Below, in pieces: positions 34,406 to 43,604 of a stretch of 57,422 bases of DNA. A model generated the notes under the pieces. That model did no database searches. It had not been told where the DNA came from and saw only the letters and a list, made by a program, of their open reading frames with translations. The position numbers and the translations under genes are program-made. This stretch comes from an uncultured Halomicronema sp. (GTDB lineage Bacteria > Cyanobacteriota > Cyanobacteriia > Phormidesmidales > Phormidesmidaceae). Each line of letters opens with the position of its first letter. Position 1 is the first letter of the stretch. The stretch spans positions 1 to 57,422 of the forward strand of contig CALCCA010000175.1 in the NCBI GenBank assembly GCA_937899725.1, in the 5' to 3' direction.

Positions 34406-36064
34406 TTAGCCGACCCCGATGGTGCAGCTGGTTAAGGGGTCTTTCTGCAGCATCAGGCCATATTCCAATCCTTCAGCGACGGCTTGATAAGACGCTTCGA
34501 TGATGTTGTCAGAGACCCCCAGCGTCGTCCATCGCTGCTGACCATTGCTGGATTCGATCAGCACGCGCGTCTTGGCATCGGTGCCCGCGCGACCATCTAA
34601 AATGCGCACTTTGTAGTCGCTCAGCTGAAATTCCGCGATCGCCGGATAAAAATTGGCCAACGCCTTGCGCAGCGCCTTATCAAGCGCCGAGACGGGGCCG
34701 CTGCCTTCCGCCGCTTCCAGAATTTCCTGCTCATTGATCTGGAGTTTGACGGTCGCTAGCGATCGCGTTTTCCAATCGGCTTCTGAGGGCAGATTGTCGC
34801 AGTGCACTTGAAATCCGCGCAGGGCGAAAAAGCGGGGGCGCTGACCCAACACTTCTCGCATCAACAGCTCAAAACTCGCTTCGGCGGCTTCAAACTGATA
34901 GCCTTTATTTTCTAGTTCTTTGAGCCGATTGAGTAACTGGCGAGAGGCGACATCCTGCTTGTGCAGTTCAATGCCAAAGCTGCGGGCCTTAGCCACAATG
35001 TTGCTGAGTCCCGATTGATCCGACACGACAATGCGGCGGCAGTTCCCAATCGCGGCGGGGACGATGTGCTCGTAGGTTTTCGGATTTTTTTCCACCGCGC
35101 TGACATGAATGCCGCCCTTATGGGCAAAGGCCGACAGCCCCACAAACGGCGCATGTTCGTCGGGCGCGAGGTTGACCAGTTCGCTGACCAGTCGGCTGGT
35201 CTCAGTTAAAGACTGCAGCTGCGCGGGGGCGAGGCAGGGGCGATCGAGCTTAAGCTGCAGATTGGGAATCACCGCACAGAGGTTGGCATTCCCACAGCGC
35301 TCGCCATAGCCATTCATCGTGCCCTGCACCATCGCCGCCCCTTCGAGGACTGCCGCGAGGGCGTTGGCGGTGGCCATATCCGCATCGTTATGGGTGTGAA
35401 TGCCCAGGCGCGGCGGCTGGGGCAGCGGGTGGGGTTGGCGATCGAGCCATTGCCGCACCGCTTGCACAATTTGGCCCACTTCGTGGGGCAGGGTGCCGCC
35501 GTTGGTGTCGCACAGCACCAGCCATTCGGCCCCGGCATTGAGGGCACTGGCCAGCGTCTGCAGCGCATAGTCAGGGTTAGCCTTGTAGCCATCAAACCAA
35601 TGCTCGGCATCGTAGATGACTCGCCGCCCCTGCTCGCGCAAAAACGCGATCGTGTCGCCAATCATGGCCAGATTTTCGTCGAGGGTAGTCTGCAAGCTGT
35701 CGGCGACATGCAGATCCCACGATTTGCCAAAGAGGGTAACCCACCGGGTACCCGCCGCCAAAATCGCCTGCAGCATCGGGTCAGTGGCCGCTTGCTTGCC
35801 GGGGCGACGGGTCGAACAGAAGGCCACCACCTCGGCCTGCTGCAGGGGTTCTTCTTTAAGCTGCCAAAAAAACTGCACGTCTTTGGGATTGGCCCCCGGC
35901 CAGCCGCCTTCGATAAAGGGAATGCCCAAATCATCAAGCTTGTGCGCGATGCGCAGTTTGTCTTCAATCGACAAAGACAACCCTTCGCGCTGCGCCCCAT
36001 CGCGCAGGGTGGTGTCATAAATCCAAACGGCAGGCGTAGCAGCAGACTCAGCGGCAGAGGTCAT
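34406..36064 (-). CDS. cimA: (R)-citramalate synthase
   Basis: A 552-residue enzyme condensing pyruvate and acetyl-CoA to citramalate, the first step of the threonine-independent isoleucine route. The TIM barrel begins IYDTTLRDGAQREGLSLS, metal ligands lie in GIHTHNDADMATANALAA, and the segment GYGERCGNANL is typical. The C-terminal third (about 390-540) is the regulatory LeuA-like domain, which binds isoleucine in family members. The length and organisation match the TIGR00977-type enzyme, not homocitrate or isopropylmalate synthase. Confidence 0.93.
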   Translation of the reverse strand: MTSAAESAATPAVWIYDTTLRDGAQREGLSLSIEDKLRIAHKLDDLGIPFIEGGWPGANPKDVQFFWQLKEEPLQQAEVVAFCSTRRPGKQAATDPMLQAILAAGTRWVTLFGKSWDLHVADSLQTTLDENLAMIGDTIAFLREQGRRVIYDAEHWFDGYKANPDYALQTLASALNAGAEWLVLCDTNGGTLPHEVGQIVQAVRQWLDRQPHPLPQPPRLGIHTHNDADMATANALAAVLEGAAMVQGTMNGYGERCGNANLCAVIPNLQLKLDRPCLAPAQLQSLTETSRLVSELVNLAPDEHAPFVGLSAFAHKGGIHVSAVEKNPKTYEHIVPAAIGNCRRIVVSDQSGLSNIVAKARSFGIELHKQDVASRQLLNRLKELENKGYQFEAAEASFELLMREVLGQRPRFFALRGFQVHCDNLPSEADWKTRSLATVKLQINEQEILEAAEGSGPVSALDKALRKALANFYPAIAEFQLSDYKVRILDGRAGTDAKTRVLIESSNGQQRWTTLGVSDNIIEASYQAVAEGLEYGLMLQKDPLTSCTIGVG

Positions 36065-36976
36065 GGGCGATCGCAGGGATAGTTAAAGTGACAATCGGCA
36101 TTGACTAGCGTAAATGCTCTGTCACCATCTTATCGAGGGACTGGCCGACTGCAGCGGCGAGGTTGAGGAGCCGTTGCCCGCCGATGGCCGCCCCCCTGAG
36201 CCGCAAAGGTTAGCCTCTCTCTCCACCCTGACAGCAACCCGACTATTTGGTGGACGTGAGCGCAGCGCCTCGGTGGCAGGCCCGCTTAAACATTCACAAA
36301 TAGGCTCTAGACACTTCTGTATTACGAGTGTAGTATTGACGCATCAACGCAACCGTGCTCAGCATTCCTGTTTAAGAATGCGCTATGTGGAGACTGGTGC
36401 CATGCTGAATCTGCTCACTCAATGGACTTGCATCCGCACTCGCAACGTGGGCGATCGCGCCACCGGATGCCTGCCTGGCGTAGCATTCAGCAGCGGTCTC
36501 ATGAGCGTTGTCCGCATTAGCCTGCGGGGACTTCATGGCCCTGAGCGGCCCACGCCCCTGAGCGAGCGTGGCCAGACGCTAGGCGATGCCTCCAGACACG
36601 GATTGCGGGGCCCTGACCGGAGCCAGAGCGACCATTATTGGTGGATCGCAGGCGCCCTGCCACAGTGCTAGCCAACTGCATTTAAATCAGCGGGTTTTGG
36701 CGCTCTTGCTAATTCAGCAAAAGCGCGTTCAAAGCCAACGCAACGCATAGTTCACAGCGCGATCGCGGCGTCTCAGCCCAGTGGGGTGAGGCTAGGCCGG
36801 GGGCGATCGCCGCCCGTGATGGGTCACTACCGCCCAGCTCTGTTTGCCGCAGGCAGATGGCTTTGGTTGGATTCAGCGTGACGGCATTGGCGGCGAGAAC
36901 TGAAGTTTGTGACCCAGGTTTCTAACCAAGATTTTTGACCGGAATTTGTCTCCAGGTATTTTTATCGGATATCTCC
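36065..36976. other. Intergenic region, no supported gene
   Basis: About 910 bp between divergent genes. A 185-codon plus frame at 36114-36671 is Arg/Pro/Gly-rich with no domain, no RBS and a coding pattern like random GC-rich DNA, so I leave it out. The cimA promoter must lie at its left end. Confidence 0.45.
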
Positions 36977-37357
36977 ATGTTGAAAGTGACTTACACTGAC
37001 ACGGGCCTCTGCCTTGAATATTGCCCCACCCCCCTCAATCTGTTGCTGAGCGATCGCGTTTGCACCTATGCTCATGCGCAGCGATCGATGACAGTGCAGC
37101 CGATTCGAGCCAGCATTCCGCTCTTGGCGACGCTGATTGATCGGCAATTAGGGGAGCAGTTGCAGACCTTGGAACTCACGCGCTGCGATCGCGACTGGTG
37201 GGAAATCACCCTGTCGGGGCTGTGGATTACGGAAGGGCCGAACCCAGATATCGGCATCTTTATGGCTGAGTTTGACCCCCGGCTAGAGCAGCGCCTTTGG
37301 CGGCTCTGGCAGCTTTCTCAACCATCACGAGGCATTTCGGCGATGGGCACGTTCTAA
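36977..37357 (+). CDS. Conserved hypothetical protein (126 residues)
   Basis: A soluble alpha/beta protein starting MLKVTYTDTGLCLEYC. It keeps a central LLSDRVCTYAHAQRSMTVQ and a C-terminal IFMAEFDPRLEQRLWRLWQLS. Its start at 36977, not at the in-frame ATG 14 codons earlier, gives the form I recall for similar cyanobacterial proteins. The function is unknown. No membrane or signal segment. Confidence 0.7.
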   Translation: MLKVTYTDTGLCLEYCPTPLNLLLSDRVCTYAHAQRSMTVQPIRASIPLLATLIDRQLGEQLQTLELTRCDRDWWEITLSGLWITEGPNPDIGIFMAEFDPRLEQRLWRLWQLSQPSRGISAMGTF

Positions 37358-37449
37358 TCCCGATATGCTGGCAAAAGACGTGCCTCTCTGGGCCTCTCAG
37401 CAGCCCAGCGGGCAGCGGGAGGCCCATCACAGAGGCTGGAAAACCGTTC

Positions 37450-38406
37450 ATGTTAGAGAGGCGATCGCCCTTGCAACTTCCCTTTGTCGGCTATTGCACA
37501 CTCGGTTTAGCCCTCTTGCTCAGCGGCTGCACCCTCACCGCGCCGGAGGCCATCCCCCCTGAGCGGGCCGAGCCGCCGGCGGCGCCGCATGAGGCCGCGG
37601 GTGCCACAGCGGCCCATGCGGAGTTAGAAAAACAGGAACTGACCGATCAGTCCTATCCTTTGATAGATGCGGTGGTACATACGATCACCGTGCCCGCCAA
37701 TAGCGGCTGGCAAATCGACGTGGCCGTGGCCACCTCGCTGACGCCCTTGTCTGAGTGGGCAACGGGCCAAGGAGCGATCGCGGCGATCAATGCCGGTTTT
37801 TTTGATCCGCGCAATGGCCTGACGACATCTTTTGTCACGGTAAATGGCGACTTGGTGGCAGACCCGCGCCAAAATGCGGGCCTAGTCGAAAATCCGGATC
37901 TCCAGTCCTACCTGCCGGCCATTCTTAATCGGTCAGAATTTCGAGTTTATGACTGTGAGGGCACGGTACGGTATGACATCACCGCTCACGGGGCCGCCAT
38001 GCCCCCAGCCTGTCAGCTGACAGCGGCGGTCGGCGCGGGGCCACAGCTACTGCCCATTCAAACGGGATATGACGAGGGCTTTTTAGCCGATAACGATGCC
38101 GGCGAAGTGGTGCGTGATGCGCTGGGGAGCCGATTGCCCAATGCTCGCTCAGCGATTGGGCTCAAGGCCGATGGCACCGTGGTGTTGGCGATCGCCAGTC
38201 AACTGCCGATGACGAATCGAGCCACAGGGCTTACCCTGCCAGAGATGGCTGACTTTTTACAGACTTTGGGCGTGGAGCAGGCGTTGAATCTGGATGGGGG
38301 CAGCTCTAGCGGCTTATATTTTGAGGGTGAAACCAATCTGGGCCGCTTTGATGCGACGGGTGAGGCGATCGAACGCCCGATTAAATCAATCCTATTGGTG
38401 CGCTGA
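37450..38406 (+). CDS. NAGPA-domain (phosphodiester glycosidase-like) lipoprotein
   Basis: A 318-residue exported protein. The signal FVGYCTLGLALLLSGCTL has a clear lipobox. The domain (about residues 65-315) shows AINAGFFDPRNGLTTSFVTVNGDLV, a central ARSAIGLKADGTVVLAIASQ and the terminal ALNLDGGSSSGLYFEG, the signature of the NAGPA/DUF2233 family. Family members cleave sugar phosphodiesters, for example on exopolysaccharide or wall. Six Cys-poor, mostly beta strands. The longer in-frame start upstream would put 51 residues before the signal peptide and is unlikely. Confidence 0.88.
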   Translation: MLERRSPLQLPFVGYCTLGLALLLSGCTLTAPEAIPPERAEPPAAPHEAAGATAAHAELEKQELTDQSYPLIDAVVHTITVPANSGWQIDVAVATSLTPLSEWATGQGAIAAINAGFFDPRNGLTTSFVTVNGDLVADPRQNAGLVENPDLQSYLPAILNRSEFRVYDCEGTVRYDITAHGAAMPPACQLTAAVGAGPQLLPIQTGYDEGFLADNDAGEVVRDALGSRLPNARSAIGLKADGTVVLAIASQLPMTNRATGLTLPEMADFLQTLGVEQALNLDGGSSSGLYFEGETNLGRFDATGEAIERPIKSILLVR

Positions 38407-38479
38407 GAACGGCCATTTCGGCAGGCCAGTAGCGCCGCGATCGCGGCAAAAGAGGAGTCGTCTTAGCTGAGCCAGGAGA

Positions 38480-39883
38480 TTACTCCTCCCCTCGGCTCAA
38501 ATGTTCGGGGAAATACTCCTTTTGCCCCACTCGACTAGCGGGCAGCATCAGCATAATTTCAGTGTTGAAAGTAGAAATAAAGTTAAGCTCGCCACCGTGA
38601 GTTTCCACGACAATTTGACGCGCCATCAGGAGTTCTAAATCAGCATTATTGTGAACTGGGCTTTGGGGGACCGGTCGTTCAGAAGTTTCTGGTTCATGTT
38701 CTGACCACAGGGAACTGGTATTACCTCTAATTCGAATAATGGCCCATGAGGTTTCTAGAGTCGTTCTAATTTGAATCTGCAGAGGGGGGCTGCCTTGGGC
38801 CAGGGTGAAATTATTGACTGACTGATCGGCTGGCAGGCTACAGTGCTCATCAAACGCGTCAATGAGAATGCCGAGAATGTTTGTAAAAGCTTGACTAAGG
38901 CGACCGGGAAAGCAGGGAATTTTGGGCAAGTCGCCATAGGTTTTGATGACTTCAATCGCGACGCGATTGTTTTGTGTTTTGAGTCGGTGTCTTAAGAGCA
39001 GTAGCGCCCCATCTAGCAGTTCGTGAATATCAAATTCATACTTTTTATTTGGCTGGATGTCGTGCCGATTAAAAATCTGAATTAACTTACTGACGGCTGA
39101 GATGCGACTACTGCTGCCTTTGATCGACTCAACCGTCGCTGGCAAGTCTCTTTTAATATAGTCAAGTTCGATTTGAGCAGCATGCTGCTCAATTTCATCC
39201 TCCTCATGCGGAGTATTTTCCTCGTAAAGATCAACGTGATCTAAGAGGCTTTTTGTATACTTTTGAACGAACTCGATATTCCCCGCAATACAGCCAATGG
39301 GATTATTGATTTCGCTGGCAATGCCGGTAACCAATTCCGCAATGGCCGAGAGTCTTTCTTTCTGCAGAAGTTCAATTTGCACTCTCTCTAATTCACTATT
39401 GAGCTTATAGAGTTGCTGTTCGGTTTCTTGGCGTAGCGCAATTTCATGTTTCAGCTGATGATTTTGCTCCTGCACAGTTTGGATCAGGTCGTGCGTCTTT
39501 AAATGAGCCAGCACTCGGGCCAGCACTTCTGATTCATTAAACGGCTTAGTGATGTAATCAACTGCGCCTAGAGATAAGCCGTGCACCTTTTCTTGAATGT
39601 CATCAAGCACCGTCATAAAAATGATCGGCACTTCACAGGTATCTGAATTTTCTTTTAAGCGACGACAGGTTTCTAACCCATCAATGCCAGGCATCATGAT
39701 GTCTAGCAAAATCAGCGAGGGTAGCTCTTCGGCAACCTGCTGAATCGCACTCTCGCCATCGACAGCAACCCGAACAGCACACCCGGCTCCTTTGAGGGTT
39801 TGAGCCAGCACTGATAGGTTCGCGGCATTATCATCGACGATTAAAACAAAATCAGCGGTTGGTAATTCCATCTCAGATATCAA
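38480..39883 (-). CDS. Response regulator fused to a degenerate histidine kinase module (pseudokinase)
   Basis: A 467-residue cytosolic protein. The N-terminal receiver domain (about 10-130) is intact: Asp 17-Asp 18, phosphoacceptor Asp 61, Thr 91 and Lys 113. A coiled coil leads to a kinase-like module (about 175-450). The H-box reads TGIASEINNP, with Ser 190 where the phosphorylated His (HEINNP) should be. The N-box Asn is replaced (NILGILIDAF) and the DxGxG and GxGxG loops are not recognisable. It therefore probably cannot autophosphorylate and may act as a phospho-switch scaffold. It is the last gene of a FIST-kinase-regulator operon, 18 bp after the kinase. Confidence 0.88.
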   Translation of the reverse strand: MISEMELPTADFVLIVDDNAANLSVLAQTLKGAGCAVRVAVDGESAIQQVAEELPSLILLDIMMPGIDGLETCRRLKENSDTCEVPIIFMTVLDDIQEKVHGLSLGAVDYITKPFNESEVLARVLAHLKTHDLIQTVQEQNHQLKHEIALRQETEQQLYKLNSELERVQIELLQKERLSAIAELVTGIASEINNPIGCIAGNIEFVQKYTKSLLDHVDLYEENTPHEEDEIEQHAAQIELDYIKRDLPATVESIKGSSSRISAVSKLIQIFNRHDIQPNKKYEFDIHELLDGALLLLRHRLKTQNNRVAIEVIKTYGDLPKIPCFPGRLSQAFTNILGILIDAFDEHCSLPADQSVNNFTLAQGSPPLQIQIRTTLETSWAIIRIRGNTSSLWSEHEPETSERPVPQSPVHNNADLELLMARQIVVETHGGELNFISTFNTEIMLMLPASRVGQKEYFPEHLSRGEE

Positions 39884-39901
39884 TATTTCTCCAACTAATT
39901 T

Positions 39902-41509
39902 CTACATATTTTGTTTAATAAAAGCTTTGAGTTGTTTGACTTGAAATTGCTCTGACATCAGGATTACCGTCTCAGCGAAGTGGCTGTACCGCTCGTCAAG
40001 GTGACGAGCGGCTTGAATGAGAGAATCCAGATCGCCTTTCCGCGCAAAAGCCGTTAGTGCGGCTAAGACTTCGGGCGGTGGGCTGATGACGACATGATCT
40101 TCACCCCTCAGATCGACGTCTTCAATCGGTGCCGCGTTTCCATACGTCCACTGTAACTGAAGGTGAATTTCGAGCAGATGGAGTAGCTCATTCGTGCGGA
40201 TGGGCTCTGCCAAAAAGGCCACGGCTCCTGCCGCCAAGCTTTTGTAGCGGTCTGCCTCAAAGACACTGGCAGAGGACACAATGGTGGGCACTGCCTGCAG
40301 CTGCGGATGACACCGGAGCTGCTGCAACATGGCAAAACCATCCATTACGGGCATCAGCAAATCGACAATAATCAGGTCAGGACGGCTTGACTCAGCTTGC
40401 GCCAACCCCGCCTCGCCGTTAGTTGCTTCAATCGTGCTGAAGCCGATGGGCCTTAGGAGGTTGCTCATAACAGAGCGATTTTCCCAGCGATCATCCACAA
40501 TCAGCACGGTGCGCTCATCGCCCTCGTAGCCGATAATTTGACGTGTGCGGTGGCTGCAGGAAGGGGATTGGATATGAGCGTCCTCAGTCAGCTCGACAGT
40601 GAAGCTGAACTGACTGCCCCCCCCCCACTCGCTAGCGATTTCTAGCTCACTGTCCATCATCTGAATGATTTGATTACTGATGGCCAGACCCAAGCCCGTG
40701 CCGCCTTCTTTACGGCTATGATCACCGACTTGTTCAAACGGGAGACAGACCTTGGCGACTTGCTCGGGCCGCATGCCAACACCTGTATCCACAATGTCAA
40801 ACCGCAGCCGGTGTCGATTCGGGCTCACCGGCGGATCGACTAACTGCACCCGAAATCTCACCTGCCCTGCATCGGTGAATTTAACGGCATTGCCCAGTAA
40901 GTTAATCAGCACTTGCCGCAGGCGTCTCTCATCGGCCTTGACATGATGGGGCAGCCCCTGATCAACGTCGTAGATGAAATCGATCCCCTTCTGGTCGGCA
41001 CGAACGCGACAGATTTCAACCACGCTGCGGAGAAAAGCGGGTAAATCGAAGCTTGCATGGAGCAATTCCATTTTATGCGCTTCAATTTTGGAGAGATCGA
41101 GAATATCGTTGATGAGCGTTAGTAAGTGGTCGCCACACTGATAGATGATGCTGAGGCCCGTTTTGCCCCGTTCGGACAAGGCCTCTGTGCGACCTAAAAT
41201 CTGAGCGTAGCCCAAAATACCGTTCAGGGGGGTTCGCAGTTCATGGCTCATGTTGGCCAGAAATTCGCTCTTGGCTTTGTTGGCACTATCAGCAACTTCT
41301 TTCGCTTTTTCAAGTTCGGCTTTGGCCTTTTCGGCTTCTTCAATCACCTGTTTGAGCATGAGTTCTCGTCGTTGACTCGCGGTCTCCAGTTCTGATCGCG
41401 TCAGTTCTGAACGAGAGAGCTTTTTTTTAAGAATTCGATTTTCTCGTTTGAGGACTTCAACCTGCTGCCATAAATCGACTGAGTTCCCCTCTGCCTGCAC
41501 TGATGTCAT
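39902..41509 (-). CDS. Hybrid sensor histidine kinase
   Basis: A 535-residue cytosolic kinase. A long N-terminal coiled coil (about 15-80) precedes HisKA with His 89 in NMSHELRTPLNG. The HATPase has all boxes: NLLGNAVKF, DTGVGM and GGTGLGLAI. A receiver domain (about 333-450) keeps Asp 339-Asp 340 and phosphoacceptor Asp 383 but has Glu 435 in place of the conserved Lys (AEPI for KPI). A short C-terminal helical segment follows. It has no sensor domain of its own; the FIST protein encoded 6 bp upstream is the likely sensor. Confidence 0.92.
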   Translation of the reverse strand: MTSVQAEGNSVDLWQQVEVLKRENRILKKKLSRSELTRSELETASQRRELMLKQVIEEAEKAKAELEKAKEVADSANKAKSEFLANMSHELRTPLNGILGYAQILGRTEALSERGKTGLSIIYQCGDHLLTLINDILDLSKIEAHKMELLHASFDLPAFLRSVVEICRVRADQKGIDFIYDVDQGLPHHVKADERRLRQVLINLLGNAVKFTDAGQVRFRVQLVDPPVSPNRHRLRFDIVDTGVGMRPEQVAKVCLPFEQVGDHSRKEGGTGLGLAISNQIIQMMDSELEIASEWGGGSQFSFTVELTEDAHIQSPSCSHRTRQIIGYEGDERTVLIVDDRWENRSVMSNLLRPIGFSTIEATNGEAGLAQAESSRPDLIIVDLLMPVMDGFAMLQQLRCHPQLQAVPTIVSSASVFEADRYKSLAAGAVAFLAEPIRTNELLHLLEIHLQLQWTYGNAAPIEDVDLRGEDHVVISPPPEVLAALTAFARKGDLDSLIQAARHLDERYSHFAETVILMSEQFQVKQLKAFIKQNM

Positions 41510-41515
41510 CGGATT

Positions 41516-42673
41516 TTATTGGGTACCCATTAGAACCGCCGTGAAAGTTTCGTTGTGGAAATAAGATTTCCCCTGATGCGATAATTGGCAGATTTCGCCA
41601 TAGGCATGAAATCCCACATTCGGTAAGCCTTTCAAAACTTGTTGCGCGATCTTGTGCTCTTCCCAAGCGCGCGTGCCCAGTAATTTCATCCGCGATGAGC
41701 AAGAGACGATTAAAGCGGCGGTGGGCTGATTGCCCGCGTAGAGGGCGCGCGCTTTTTCCAGGGCTTCTCGAGCGGCGGCGAGGAGGTCTTCGATATTAGT
41801 CTCGGTGAATTGAATACTGGAGTGTTCAGGAATGTGGCCAAAATATTCGATGCTGCCAGAAGCTGTGTCTTGGTTGTTGGGGGATCGCACATAGAACGAA
41901 GCTTCGCCCGGTTCAAACACGGCAACTGCCCCGCCCCAAGAGCCGCCCGCCAGCTCGAGGGAGATGGCATTACCAAAGTAACGCTGGTAGAAAACTCTAA
42001 CCGATTGGTCATCGACTTCATGCAGGGTATTGCCCATCGACTTGGTCACCGTGCCTTTTTGACCAATCGGATGCTGTCCGGTAGCCACGCCACAAGACAC
42101 GCACAAATTGCCGAAAAAGACGAGCGTGGTGACCGCATTACTTAAGACCTGCTGGCCAAAAAATTGATAAGTCCTTTCAAATCGCCAATCATCGCCCGCA
42201 AGGCCGCCGAAGATGGGCACACCCTCGCCTAAGGCGATGCCCAGACCTTTGACCAAGGCCACGCCGTCAACGCCCAAGCCTTCGCCGATCGCGTAGCAGA
42301 GCTTCGGGGCTGCCCCCTCCAGGTCAGGGATAGCTTGCTGAGCCGCCGCGATCGCGTCTTGCGAAACTTGGACACCTAAACCCGCTCGCATCTCTACCTC
42401 ATCGGAGCAGAACAGCATCAGCGTCAAAGAGTCTTCATGAAACCCCAACTGAGACGACATCTCGCCCACCGTTGTGCCCCCAATCAAAGCAATGTCGGGA
42501 AAGGTCTCACTAATAAAATCAAGAATGACTTGGTGCTCAAAATCAATGGCGCAGAGCAAAATGCCAGCCCTTGGCATCGCTTGTTGAAGCTGCTCACGGC
42601 ACTGATTGACGGCTTCTTTGATCGCTGCCAAGGAGTCGGGATCAATGCTATGTCCGACGGCAACTTTGAACAT
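41516..42673 (-). CDS. FIST domain sensor protein
   Basis: A 385-residue soluble protein with FIST_N (about 25-215) and FIST_C (about 220-370) domains. Landmarks are LIGGTTVGEMSSQLG, then GVPIFGGLAGDDWRF, then HSSIQFTETN. FIST proteins are signal-input modules proposed to bind small ligands such as amino acids. First gene of a tight three-gene operon with the hybrid kinase (6 bp) and receiver-pseudokinase. Confidence 0.92.
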   Translation of the reverse strand: MFKVAVGHSIDPDSLAAIKEAVNQCREQLQQAMPRAGILLCAIDFEHQVILDFISETFPDIALIGGTTVGEMSSQLGFHEDSLTLMLFCSDEVEMRAGLGVQVSQDAIAAAQQAIPDLEGAAPKLCYAIGEGLGVDGVALVKGLGIALGEGVPIFGGLAGDDWRFERTYQFFGQQVLSNAVTTLVFFGNLCVSCGVATGQHPIGQKGTVTKSMGNTLHEVDDQSVRVFYQRYFGNAISLELAGGSWGGAVAVFEPGEASFYVRSPNNQDTASGSIEYFGHIPEHSSIQFTETNIEDLLAAAREALEKARALYAGNQPTAALIVSCSSRMKLLGTRAWEEHKIAQQVLKGLPNVGFHAYGEICQLSHQGKSYFHNETFTAVLMGTQ

Positions 42674-43604
42674 AACAATTTTTTCGTGCAGAACAGTTAA
42701 ACGTTAGGAACAACTCATGGTGAGCGGTAGGTAGATATGCACAAGATGATACTAGCGGTTAGCTCGCATTTATTCCAGCGGTGAACTTGCCAAGCGGAAT
42801 CATGACATCACTGCTTGATGGCCTCACTTCATCCCCCACTTAAAGGGCACCATCCGTTGTGATCAAAAGGGTGGCTTCGATAGGCATTAAGCAGCAGCAG
42901 GCAGTGATCGACAGCAGCGGTGAGCGGGCAGAGGGCACCACCCAAGAGGGAGGGATTGGCTAGCTCAGGCGGTGAGTCCAGCCAGGACTCAGACCGAATA
43001 GAGCACTGTCATGTCGCAGGATCAGGGCTTGCTGCATACCTCAGTAGGCGCTCAAAGGTCACGCCGTCGCGCGCATTTTTGATGACGAATGCGCCTTGAT
43101 AAGGATGCCATTGGCGGCATGACGACGCGCGATCGCGCGGCCAGCTATTGGCCGGAAAGTCAGTGATTTAATGCCGCCGAGTGACTGATTTTGACTGATG
43201 TTTATCTCTACGATCTGGATGTGATCTTGCTAATCAAGATTGAGGGTGCAAGGTTCATGACAAGTCCGCAAATTGCCGCGTAATTGAGTCAATTTTCCAG
43301 AAAACATTGGGATTTTGGGTATAAAGCGGCAGGTTCATACTTCATGAACCTATCGGCCGAAGAATTCCACGCAAAATGCTTTATGCCGCTTTGTTGATTG
43401 ATATTGCTCCGAAATTCTAAATACTGAATTTTTAGCGTTATATCAACTACTCAGTGTGGGCAACAAAGCTGGCTAGTGGTGTTTGCAGGCACACGGGCCA
43501 TCGTCGTCAGCTAACCCCTCAGTTAGCCCGGCGATCGCCCGACTTGTGTATTGAGTTCGTTTGTTTGATGGCCAGAAGTGTTATTTTCCTTAGGAGTTTT
43601 TCTC
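42674..43604. other. Intergenic region with nested palindromes, no gene seen
   Basis: About 930 bp between divergent transcripts. It holds the promoter for the FIST operon and for the gene at 43605, the nested palindromes at 43323-43392 and several other short inverted sequences near 43070-43150. I find no supported protein frame. Confidence 0.4.
43323..43392. promoter_or_regulatory. Nested inverted repeats, possible operator or RNA structure
   Basis: An outer pair AAAGCGGCA (43323-43331) / TGCCGCTTT (43384-43392) encloses a perfect inner palindrome AGGTTCAT-ACTTC-ATGAACCT (43331-43351). It lies about 215 bp before the 43605 start. The 5-base-spaced inner palindrome resembles a dimeric repressor site. 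Confidence 0.5.

Noticed and set aside
36114-36671. 185-codon plus frame between cimA and the 36977 gene
   Set aside because: Low-complexity Arg/Gly/Pro-rich translation with no recognisable domain and no RBS; typical of random GC-rich DNA.
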